Assembly (NCBI GenBank): GCA_002307215.1
Contig: DBTU01000031.1
Location: forward strand, 125,479-189,478
Source: Lachnoclostridium sp. UBA1308
Lineage (GTDB): Bacteria; Bacillota; Clostridia; Lachnospirales; Lachnospiraceae
Reading direction: 5' to 3'
Length of the DNA stretch: 64,000 nucleotides
In this document: one piece after another, positions 25,353 through 33,584 of the stretch
Layout: every line of letters starts with the position of its first letter
Numbering within the stretch: position 1 is the stretch's first letter
Program-made: the position numbers and the translations under genes
Notes under the pieces: model-generated
The model's database searches: none
Seen by the model: only the letters and a program-made list of their open reading frames with translations
Told to the model about the DNA's origin: nothing

Positions 25353-26196
25353 GATAAAAGTTTCCTTTCTCAAGCGAATCTAAGATACTGTTCTCGGTTA
25401 AATTAATGAATTTAATTTCCTTTTTATCAAAGAGTTGCCGAAGCATTCGGTAACTCTTAAAGATATGATACCATTCAAAGAACATCTGCTCACTGGTGAT
25501 TTGAATTTCTTGCTGCTTTTTCCCTTCGTCTTCAGGCAGATCAAAGGCATAATGTTTCATCTTCTCTCCATGTCGCCTATCAATATAATTAAGGACGCCG
25601 GAGCAGTCACAGCCCAACAGATAGATTTCCTTAAAACCCATATATGCAGCAATCGCAACGGCACTTTGGACCACAGTGCAAAAATAAGGAAGCTGCTTAC
25701 ACAGATCAATCTCCAGAAAGCCTAAATCCTCCACTTCAATCCCATTTGAATATACATACATAGGGTATTTGAGATTAAGATTTTGTTGCTTCATTTTCTG
25801 ATAACCATTACTTTCAATAAAAATACCTTTGAGGTTTGCACAACCTTGCAGCTTTGAAAGTACATACTCTAAATTATTATAGTAATGGGGATCGGCAAAA
25901 ATATGATAGGTGGTGGCTATTTTATCAAAATCTGCTTTATAAAAAAGATCGTTTACAGTAAAGGTGATTTCATCCTTGAGTTGCGATAAATCAATTTCAG
26001 ATAGGGAGGGCCCGTTCCCAAGGATAAAACAACGTTCGTCCCTATGTATATCCTTTAACCGAGCATTAGCATGTAGTATTGAACCCAACTGACTTTTCCT
26101 AAGCTCAAGGTATCTCCTGCGATAAATATGCTTCTTCCAAAACTTATTCGGTAGAAATCTACTCAGTATACGATATAATAAATCTTTAAAGTTCAA
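25315..26196 (-). CDS. MptE-like (DUF115) Rossmann-fold protein
   Basis: The 293 residues contain the CFILGNGPSLSE motif (about 56-67), TFTVNDLFY, and a late VVQSAVAIAAYMGFKEIYLLGCD typical of the MptE-like/DUF115 family. Members include archaeal pterin pyrophosphokinase and bacterial proteins in flagellin-glycosylation and capsule clusters, where they are thought to handle or transfer sugar nucleotides. Basic N-terminus, no membrane helix. Its role in this operon is unknown. A nested-palindrome repeat lies just upstream. Confidence 0.75.
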   Translation of the reverse strand: MNFKDLLYRILSRFLPNKFWKKHIYRRRYLELRKSQLGSILHANARLKDIHRDERCFILGNGPSLSEIDLSQLKDEITFTVNDLFYKADFDKIATTYHIFADPHYYNNLEYVLSKLQGCANLKGIFIESNGYQKMKQQNLNLKYPMYVYSNGIEVEDLGFLEIDLCKQLPYFCTVVQSAVAIAAYMGFKEIYLLGCDCSGVLNYIDRRHGEKMKHYAFDLPEDEGKKQQEIQITSEQMFFEWYHIFKSYRMLRQLFDKKEIKFINLTENSILDSLEKGNFYHVIKEEGYHSER

Positions 26197-26223
26197 ACTT
26201 AAAACTCACCTCGGGTTAAATCA

Positions 26224-26325
26224 ATGTTACAGTTCAGCCTTCCAAGAGATGTATCCGGACCGGGAAGAAATGATTAATTTCATTCCCGGTCTTATCACTA
26301 TCCTTGCCGGGATGAACTGTAACAT
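26224..26325 (+). repeat. Nested-palindrome repeat, copy A
   Basis: Outer perfect 13-bp arms ATGTTACAGTTCA (26224-26236) and TGAACTGTAACAT (26313-26325); inner 9-bp stem GACCGGGAA (26258-26266) and TTCCCGGTC (26283-26291), extended by GAAAT/ATTTC pairs. It lies between two co-oriented operon genes. It shares non-palindromic flanks with copies B (TCTTRTCACTA) and C (GAGATNTATCCGGAC), so it is a true dispersed repeat. Confidence 0.85.
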
Positions 26326-26385
26326 ATCATGCTTATTACATGCCTCACTGATAAGATATGCAACAAATGAATTTTGTTGTCTGCC

Positions 26386-27639
26386 CTATCCGCGGTACTC
26401 CATTAGTTCATCAAAAAGGTTAAGGAATTCACTGCTGACATAATCCAGAGTACAATAATAGAATTTATTCCGAATATATCGATAGCTGATATTAACCCGT
26501 CGGTTGTGCATAATAAAATTGCGGAGCTTACGAAGAATTCTGTTATCATCGGGCGGTTCTTGATAAATGTTTAGGCATACCGGATAAAGTGCCATATATT
26601 CCAGTGATGGGCAATCTTTCCGTTGATAGAAATTGATAATAGGTTTTCCCATACTGATATACTCAAGTAGTTTACTTGGCAGCTGATTATTCATGCGGTT
26701 ACCTACATTCACAAGTATATTGGCCCTTAACTGTGCATTAACTGCGGCTTCCCTTGATTTTGTTCCATAGAATATAATATGGTCGTCCATCGGCGACAGA
26801 TACTCACTCCATGATTCTCGCTCTTCTCCGATAATATAAAGCCTGATTCTCTCGTTGTTAAGTCCTTCAAACATACGGAACAAGAATAGCGGATTTCTTG
26901 TCTCCTTATTGAATTTACCAACGAAGATGCAGTTTATGTAATGTAAGTCCAACCAGATATCATCTACTGCAGGACTAATATACGGTCTAATAATCTTTGG
27001 AAAGTTTAAGACCTGAAATTTGTCAAGTACAGTATCCTTATTAAGACTCTTCAATTCATTCATAATCGGTGAGGTAACGATGATTTTATCAGCTTTTTCA
27101 AAGATTTTCGATTGAAAATTCAGCAGATCTTCCATCGGATACCTGGACATATAATAATAATTTGTTGCAAATGGATCCAACATATAGAGAATCCATTGAA
27201 ATGATTTCTTGTAATGAGTAATATATTTTAGTACAGGAAGGCAGGCCTCCAAGGGATAACAAACATTAATAATTATGTCAATCTGACATGTTCTTATGAT
27301 TGATCGTAGACGCTTATACGAATAATAACTCCAGCTGGTCTTTTGGTACTCTTTCTTTTGATAGCTATCGATGTGGATTGCGACAGCCAACTTTACTGCA
27401 TTTACAAAATGACATCCATGAATAAATTGAACTACCTGTTTTTTATCAAAGCATTTTGTTATCCGGTGAATCTGTAACTGCTCCCACTTCTCTTCTGACT
27501 TAAAATCAGAAGAAGCCGTCATCGGAAGGATATGGACTTCATGTCCATTTTCCGAGAAGGCTTTGGCCAGATGATTTATGATTAATGAATTGGCACTAAA
27601 ATTGGGGTAGAAATCGTATAACAAAAACATCAGCTTCAT
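26386..27639 (-). CDS. Glycosyltransferase (GT4-like)
   Basis: The 417 residues show a GT-B fold: N-terminal Rossmann domain starting MKLMFLLYDFYPNFSANS with the usual LAKAFSENGHEVHILP pattern, and a C-terminal domain with VGKFNKETRNP, DHIIFYGTKSR and LPSKLLEYISMGKPIINF. The classical E-x7-E is only partly kept, so it is a divergent member. Likely transfers one sugar of the repeat unit on the cytosolic face. It is 5 bp downstream of the next glycosyltransferase gene. Confidence 0.78.
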   Translation of the reverse strand: MKLMFLLYDFYPNFSANSLIINHLAKAFSENGHEVHILPMTASSDFKSEEKWEQLQIHRITKCFDKKQVVQFIHGCHFVNAVKLAVAIHIDSYQKKEYQKTSWSYYSYKRLRSIIRTCQIDIIINVCYPLEACLPVLKYITHYKKSFQWILYMLDPFATNYYYMSRYPMEDLLNFQSKIFEKADKIIVTSPIMNELKSLNKDTVLDKFQVLNFPKIIRPYISPAVDDIWLDLHYINCIFVGKFNKETRNPLFLFRMFEGLNNERIRLYIIGEERESWSEYLSPMDDHIIFYGTKSREAAVNAQLRANILVNVGNRMNNQLPSKLLEYISMGKPIINFYQRKDCPSLEYMALYPVCLNIYQEPPDDNRILRKLRNFIMHNRRVNISYRYIRNKFYYCTLDYVSSEFLNLFDELMEYRG

Positions 27640-27644
27640 AAGGG

Positions 27645-28802
27645 CTACCCCTCCATTAATATCATCCTATAAACCTCCAATAATCTTAAGGCAGAATCCT
27701 GCCAAGTATATCCTTCTACTACTGTATGATAGCCCTCTGCTGCAATCTCACTTGATCTTTGCGGATTCTGCAGTAGATAATCTAATTTGCTAAAGATTTG
27801 TCTCACATTATGCGGCTCAACCAACAACCCATTTTGTCCGTCTGTTATGATCTCATCAATACCCTGATACTTACACCCGATTGCCGGCAGACGACATGCC
27901 ATTGCCTCCAGATAGGCACAGCCGAGTGCTTCATAATAGGATGGCATGGCGAATACATCACATTGCCTCATAACATGTGCAACTTCTTCATATAGAATTA
28001 GACCCTTGAAATGTACGTAAGGCTCCATATGAAGTCTCTTCACCTGAGATAATAGTGCTGCTTTTTCCGGGCCCTTCCCAATGATAATAAGCTTGATATT
28101 CATTTTTTTATACTTTTCAATCAAGAGACTAACAGCATCGATCAGGTAATGATTTCCTTTGATTCTCTTTAGACTTGCTACACTTATGATTGTAAATGCG
28201 TTACTTGATTTTTTATCGGAGGGCACAAAAAGATTGGTATCTACCCCATTATAAACCGTAAATAATTGTATATTCGGTAGATATTCCTTGATTCTTTCAC
28301 ATACCTTTTGACTGACCCCGACAATTGCATCAGCTTTAGACACCAGCCGCAACAAAGACCGGTCTCCGCGTCGTTGCAGTAAATTAACATGTAGGGGTAT
28401 GGGATTATCATAAAGGACGGAAAGACCATGATAATGTAAAATTAACTTATTTCCGTATTTTTTTGCGATATGGTTGAAAATTCTCAAGGTGTATTCATGA
28501 AACATATGAACAGAAATAACATCATATTGACTGAAATCAAAATATTCTTCAAAGGACCGTATATTCAAGTATAGTATGGCACAGCAAAATATTTCCTTAT
28601 ACAAACTAAAATAATTACAGTCGTAGACTGTAATACCGGATAAACTTCTTTTTACAAATTTCTTTTTAGAGGAGGATTTTGGAACAATTACCTCAATTTG
28701 ATGCCCCAGCTTTTTTAATGCCTGTGCCTGCTGTTCGATAAAGATACAAAATTGCGGGTGCTTCACACTGGGGTAATAATTCGTTACGAATAAAATATTC
28801 AT
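27645..28802 (-). CDS. GT4 family glycosyltransferase
   Basis: The 385 residues form a typical retaining GT4 enzyme: MNILFVTNYYPSVKHPQF, acceptor-side HYHGLS, YNGVDTNLF at the hinge, sugar-nucleotide domain with SLKRIKGNHYLI and the E-x7-E motif in PSYYEALGCAYLEAMACRLP. Donor and acceptor are unknown. It has 5-15 bp gaps to its neighbours, as expected for a tight operon. Confidence 0.88.
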   Translation of the reverse strand: MNILFVTNYYPSVKHPQFCIFIEQQAQALKKLGHQIEVIVPKSSSKKKFVKRSLSGITVYDCNYFSLYKEIFCCAILYLNIRSFEEYFDFSQYDVISVHMFHEYTLRIFNHIAKKYGNKLILHYHGLSVLYDNPIPLHVNLLQRRGDRSLLRLVSKADAIVGVSQKVCERIKEYLPNIQLFTVYNGVDTNLFVPSDKKSSNAFTIISVASLKRIKGNHYLIDAVSLLIEKYKKMNIKLIIIGKGPEKAALLSQVKRLHMEPYVHFKGLILYEEVAHVMRQCDVFAMPSYYEALGCAYLEAMACRLPAIGCKYQGIDEIITDGQNGLLVEPHNVRQIFSKLDYLLQNPQRSSEIAAEGYHTVVEGYTWQDSALRLLEVYRMILMEG

Positions 28803-28817
28803 ACTTTATACTCCAAA

Positions 28818-29909
28818 TCATTTCTTGAATAACGTATATAGATATTCCTTAGCAGATATAATTTCCTTGTTAATGATTTCATTACTGGCGGTAAAATCAA
28901 TTTCCTGTGTATTTATATCCTCTAATCCCTTGAAAATACGGTCTTCAAGACCAAGCCTGGTTAAAAGCCCCGTAATCCTGGAAGGTGCCGAACCGCCAAC
29001 AAAGGAATAAAATATTTTGTTAAAAATAGTACAAAAGGCAGTTCCATGAAATGAAGAAGTCAGGACATATTCCGCATTCATAAGAAGATAAATAAATTGT
29101 TCGGGCGAGGCATCTCTGATAAAACGATCTGCCTTAATATTAATTATTAGCTCTGTAGCTATCATGACGGTCCGATAGCCGGTAAGACTTTTTATCTTTT
29201 TTAAGGCTTTATTCATTAGTATGCTGTCGCCCATTGGAAAGCATAGAATGTATTTGTGGGTAACCTTCCAAGGCTGTGCAAAGTACTCCCATTCTTCTCT
29301 GGAAAGTAGGAATATCGGATCGATATTCACCTTAACAAAATTCGTCTTATCCAGTATTGTCTCGATATAGTCCTTTGCTTCCTCTTCTCTGACAGAAATT
29401 GCATCAAATCTTGCTAATAATTCCTGCATTGGTTGTCGGTAAATCATGGGCACATCATAGGATCCCATACTGACTGCGTAGGAAGCCAACTTTACCTTTG
29501 AGGAACCAAAATCCAAGAAAAAGGCTTTATTAAATTGATGGGACACATTCCATAATTGATCACTTCCGGCAATATATCGATCCGCAATCGGAGGATTTTT
29601 CTTAAGATCATTGAGGCTGACATATTTTACAGACAATTTTAATCGCGTTTTTGAAAATTTTTGAAAATTGCGACACTGCTTTATGATGGATGGAAGGGTA
29701 ATTACCGTAATCAACAAACGTAGTGAATTGACTAGAAGTAGCTTCAGCGTGAACCCTTTGATTCTCCAACAAAATTTACGCTTTTCATAAGAATAATCAA
29801 TGATTACATTATCAATCGACATATTTAATTGTATCTGCTGAAGAGCAAAGGCTTGTAAAACCGCTCCGTAATTATATACATCATGATATGTTATAGTCGC
29901 TGTCTTCAT
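28818..29909 (-). CDS. Polysaccharide pyruvyl transferase family protein
   Basis: The 363 residues match PF04230: N-terminal ITYHDVYNYGAVLQAFALQQ, central AGSDQLWN and late LTSSFHGTAFCTIFNKIF. Characterised members add a pyruvate ketal to sugars of exopolysaccharide, giving it negative charge. It is directly coupled to the FrhB-like gene (1-bp gap), a partnership common in polysaccharide clusters of Firmicutes and Bacteroidetes. Confidence 0.88.
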   Translation of the reverse strand: MKTATITYHDVYNYGAVLQAFALQQIQLNMSIDNVIIDYSYEKRKFCWRIKGFTLKLLLVNSLRLLITVITLPSIIKQCRNFQKFSKTRLKLSVKYVSLNDLKKNPPIADRYIAGSDQLWNVSHQFNKAFFLDFGSSKVKLASYAVSMGSYDVPMIYRQPMQELLARFDAISVREEEAKDYIETILDKTNFVKVNIDPIFLLSREEWEYFAQPWKVTHKYILCFPMGDSILMNKALKKIKSLTGYRTVMIATELIINIKADRFIRDASPEQFIYLLMNAEYVLTSSFHGTAFCTIFNKIFYSFVGGSAPSRITGLLTRLGLEDRIFKGLEDINTQEIDFTASNEIINKEIISAKEYLYTLFKK

Positions 29910-29910
29910 C

Positions 29911-31113
29911 TCAATTTCTCCTCATCATTCTTTTTCGCAATTTCTTTATTGGCATTAATAATCCCACATGCGCAGATTTGGTATGGAAAGCATGAATAAG
30001 CTCCTGTAATACACAGTAACCGGTATACTTTGTTACAACATACCGATATCCGTATGTCAAATAATCCGCCCAAAAGGACTCCCGATCCTTCGGCGACTCA
30101 GTAGGTAAGTACAGATTACGCTGAATACACTTATCTTCGCTGCTTTCTATTATCTCTAGGCTATCACGAACTTCGTTGAAGGACTTTTCACCTTTTATTG
30201 TATTGATAAGAATTAGGGATATACCCTGATTATCATCAAATTCTGGCATGGACCTTTCGATACCCCAAAAATCCCCCATTGTAATGTCGGAACACCTTGA
30301 AAAGGATGAATACCTACATTTGTAACAGCTGGGACGTAATATTAAATTATTTAAGAAAAGGTTCATATGTATTTGTGATAGACAACTGTTGGAATCCTTC
30401 TTGCCATTACGAAATGTATTAAGAGAGATCATGCTGTGCCAACCATTTATTTTTGAGCGAAAATCATGTTTGATCAGATGATAACCTTTCTTCGCTTTCA
30501 CGAAGCTTTTATATTCCTCCCACATTAGACTGCAGGTTACACCGTGGCATATAATATCACATAGAATCAGGTGCTCAGTATCAATTTGATTAAGATAGCT
30601 TATTAGACCTGCATTTTGACAGGGCGTCCCTGTAAATAGAACCAATCTTTGCTTGGATAAATCTTCTCGTATTTTTTGATATAGATATCCTAGCTCACTT
30701 TGTACATATTTTGAGCCTCGCATGTTATCTCGTTCCATAACAGTTTCGGCGCGTTGATGACAGACTTTTAAATTTTCACTAAGGACTACACCATATACAA
30801 TACCGCCCTTTTTAAGTACCTCATCAGAGATAGCTGTAAAAAAACCACCGGAAGTACTATTCCTTCTGATGTCTTCATTTCTATGCTTAACCGCATAGAT
30901 TTTCTTTGAGAATGAAACAGGATTCCGGAAATCATTGTAATAGGGACATACAGCTTTGCATTTATCGCAATCCAAACACAAGGACGCATTTACTTTAGGA
31001 TACCGGAAGCCTTCTTTGTCTTGATTCATAGTAATGGCATTTACCGGGCAGCTATTCATACAGGCACCACAGCCGTAACAATTACACTTTTGTTCATAGA
31101 TTGCGATTGTCAG
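29911..31113 (-). CDS. FrhB-like iron-sulfur protein (F420H2 dehydrogenase beta subunit family)
   Basis: The protein has two N-terminal 4Fe-4S motifs (CNCYGCGACMNSCP and CLDCDKCKAVCP) and an FrhB-type C-terminal domain (STSGGFFTAISDEVL, FTGTPCQNAGL, DIICHGV, CYKCRYSSFSR, DITMGDFWG). In polysaccharide clusters it is thought to reduce a flavin cofactor or modify a sugar near pyruvyl transferases. The start is unclear: the only ATG (31059) lies inside the first cysteine motif. The homologous frame extends 18 codons upstream to a CTG at 31113 behind GGGAGG, with spacing too short. A rare start codon (CTG or AUC) or a damaged start is likely. Confidence 0.75.
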   Translation of the reverse strand: MTIAIYEQKCNCYGCGACMNSCPVNAITMNQDKEGFRYPKVNASLCLDCDKCKAVCPYYNDFRNPVSFSKKIYAVKHRNEDIRRNSTSGGFFTAISDEVLKKGGIVYGVVLSENLKVCHQRAETVMERDNMRGSKYVQSELGYLYQKIREDLSKQRLVLFTGTPCQNAGLISYLNQIDTEHLILCDIICHGVTCSLMWEEYKSFVKAKKGYHLIKHDFRSKINGWHSMISLNTFRNGKKDSNSCLSQIHMNLFLNNLILRPSCYKCRYSSFSRCSDITMGDFWGIERSMPEFDDNQGISLILINTIKGEKSFNEVRDSLEIIESSEDKCIQRNLYLPTESPKDRESFWADYLTYGYRYVVTKYTGYCVLQELIHAFHTKSAHVGLLMPIKKLRKRMMRRN

Positions 31114-31169
31114 GCACCTCCCATCAGGTCGATTATTTAGTAGGAAATATAACCCTATTATTAATATAA

Positions 31170-32354
31170 CTATATCTTCAATCCTTTCTCTTTATACCAG
31201 GTGTTTTTTAAAATTATAGCCTTACTGCAGGGGCCGCTCGAAAATCTATCACTGTATCCCTTTTCCACAAGATCCTCTATCAGCTGAAGCAACCGAGCTG
31301 CAGCTGTTTCAGCATTCCATTCACTTATTATGGTATGATATGCTGCTAGCCCCAGACTTTCACATAGAGGTCTGTCTTGTAGGAGCTTCAGTACTTTAAT
31401 ATGCAAGCTGGCTATATTACCGCTTTCATAGATTAAGCCGCTACTTCCATCTTGAATCAAGTAGGGAACCGCTCCGGCCGCATGGCTGGCAACGACGGCA
31501 CAACAGCTGTTCATAGCTTCATTTACAACAGCCCCCCAGCCCTCCTCAAAATCGCTGGTAATCAAAAAGATATTCGCATTCTCCATATACGCCCTTACCT
31601 GGTGCGGAGACATGGAGCCTGTTAAACTCACATAGGATTCAAGATCATAATCCCTGATCATGGTCCTTAATCCATCTTCTTGTTGACCGGTTCCAATCAT
31701 GTCCAGGTGAAACATAATGCCATCATGCTTTAACTTATAGGCAAGTATAAGTGCATCCTTCGGATGTTTCCAATCAATAAATCGTCCGCACCATAATAGG
31801 TTTGGAATTGGGCCCACCTTTTTGGAAATCAGCTCGGGTATTTCATAATGCTTTGTCTCAGGGAAATAACCCCACTTATAGCATCTGCCAAGATAAGTGC
31901 CTTGAAGTAATAAATCAGCAGAGGTATATGCACTGGCACACAACATATATAGCTTTCGTTTATGATATCGGTAATAATTCATAATACGAAGAATTCCTCT
32001 CGGTGAGAGAAAATGCCATCTCTTCTTCTTGTAGATTCGTTCACTATAACGAAAGGTGATACCGTCTGTCCTATTCCTTAGCCGTAACTTTAAGAATTTC
32101 TCGGGCGCTGAGCCAATCATGATAACATCACTGGCGATTGACAGCTCCAAAGCTTTTTGAATTGAATCCTTATCTTTTATTGCCTTAAGTTCATAGGGGA
32201 CGCTTTCATTCAGCTCCCAACCGTTTTGTGTGCGAAAGGAGTCTGCCTCCTCTGTTGAGATAAAGGTATAATCATTTCCAAGTAAGCGGTACATTTCATT
32301 GCAAAAGAATAACTGATGATGCGATAAGTAATTGGAATAAAAGGAAAGCTTCAT
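31170..32354 (-). CDS. GT4-like glycosyltransferase
   Basis: The 394 residues have a GT-B fold. The N-terminus starts MKLSFYSNYLSHHQLFF; the C-terminal domain has LLWCGRFIDWKHPKDALIL, VSLTGSMSPHQVRAYM and DFEEGWGAVVNEAMNSCCAV, an E-x7-E variant, followed by SSGLIYE. It is 3 bp after the polymerase gene. Likely one of the repeat-unit transferases; specificity unknown. Confidence 0.83.
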   Translation of the reverse strand: MKLSFYSNYLSHHQLFFCNEMYRLLGNDYTFISTEEADSFRTQNGWELNESVPYELKAIKDKDSIQKALELSIASDVIMIGSAPEKFLKLRLRNRTDGITFRYSERIYKKKRWHFLSPRGILRIMNYYRYHKRKLYMLCASAYTSADLLLQGTYLGRCYKWGYFPETKHYEIPELISKKVGPIPNLLWCGRFIDWKHPKDALILAYKLKHDGIMFHLDMIGTGQQEDGLRTMIRDYDLESYVSLTGSMSPHQVRAYMENANIFLITSDFEEGWGAVVNEAMNSCCAVVASHAAGAVPYLIQDGSSGLIYESGNIASLHIKVLKLLQDRPLCESLGLAAYHTIISEWNAETAAARLLQLIEDLVEKGYSDRFSSGPCSKAIILKNTWYKEKGLKI

Positions 32355-32357
32355 GAG

Positions 32358-33539
32358 TCACCTCCGATCCGATGCTGATAAATAGATAAGCATACTTATA
32401 CTTCCTGCATAAATAGATCCGGCGGTGATGAAGGCACTTTCAACACAAGCATGAAGAAATACCAGCAATAGCCCCCAAAAGGCGATATAGGCAGACTTGC
32501 TTGTAAAGCCTCTCGAAGAAATATGAAAATAAGCCCGGAACATATATACATAGAATAGTAAAAGACTGATAATACCCAGTGAGGAATAAATACTCAGTAT
32601 GCCATTGTGAGTATTTGGTAATTGATATAAACTTAAATAGCCAAATAGAAAATGATTTTTAATCGCAGATAAGGTATCCAGAAATAAAAATCCTCTGTTA
32701 TCGTAAAGCTTACTGCTTCCACTACTTATTAGTTGAGACACGAAGGTATAGTATATAGAGTATCCGATTAGAAATATAGAGGGTGATAATAGTACTCCGG
32801 CAACAATTAATTTTGGAATCTTAGGATGTCTTTTCAGTAAAATTATTAACAACAGTAAAATTCCGATAGCAATGCATATTCTTGATTGGGTTTTTAGTAA
32901 AAGGAGAAATAAATATATACCGTCCGCCAGTATGGTGACTTTTACAACTAAGATTTTATAAAAAAAGAAGGTACAGCAAAGGGTAATAAATGTGATAACT
33001 AAATACATGGCAGTTTGATTGGGATTAGAATAACCCAAGGTCACAATTGCATTATTTGTTCCTAAATAGGATTCATATCCGGCATATTTTAAGCTACTGA
33101 ACGATAAATTGATAAAAACAAGAGAATTAATAAAATTAATAATAAAAATAAAATGAATTAATCTTCTATCCGACTTAAGATAATCAAGATACAGTAGATA
33201 AAAAGGAAAGGCCAAATAACACCATATATGAATGATATAATTATAAAGCCCTATATTTTCCGATAATAAGTAGGATACAAAGGAAAAACAGGCGATTAGG
33301 GTAAGTAACAGGATTTGATATGTTTGGTAGACATTATAGCGCCTTAGGTTAATTAGGATTACAACAAAAAAGGCAGCTAAGTTGGTCAGCATGAAGCATC
33401 TGCTTGCCAGAGCATTCAACAATTCAATATGATACGGTTGAGCAATATACATCACAAGATTTGAAATAAGTGTCATACAAAAAAATATTATAAATATATT
33501 TTGAACTGTTGATTTATCCTGCTCCCGTTGATAATCCAT
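32358..33539 (-). CDS. Wzy-like O-antigen/capsule polymerase
   Basis: The 393 residues form about 11 membrane helices with one larger extracellular loop (about 265-300) containing LYDNRGFLFLD and PNTHNGILSIYSSLG, the short conserved pattern of Wzy and WaaL-type proteins. It would join lipid-linked repeat units outside the membrane. Wzy systems need a Wzx flippase, and none is found in this operon. Confidence 0.8.
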   Translation of the reverse strand: MDYQREQDKSTVQNIFIIFFCMTLISNLVMYIAQPYHIELLNALASRCFMLTNLAAFFVVILINLRRYNVYQTYQILLLTLIACFSFVSYLLSENIGLYNYIIHIWCYLAFPFYLLYLDYLKSDRRLIHFIFIINFINSLVFINLSFSSLKYAGYESYLGTNNAIVTLGYSNPNQTAMYLVITFITLCCTFFFYKILVVKVTILADGIYLFLLLLKTQSRICIAIGILLLLIILLKRHPKIPKLIVAGVLLSPSIFLIGYSIYYTFVSQLISSGSSKLYDNRGFLFLDTLSAIKNHFLFGYLSLYQLPNTHNGILSIYSSLGIISLLLFYVYMFRAYFHISSRGFTSKSAYIAFWGLLLVFLHACVESAFITAGSIYAGSISMLIYLSASDRR

Positions 33540-33584
33540 GATACTACAACCCCTTCTAATCCCGGTTTATTGAACTGACCTGCC

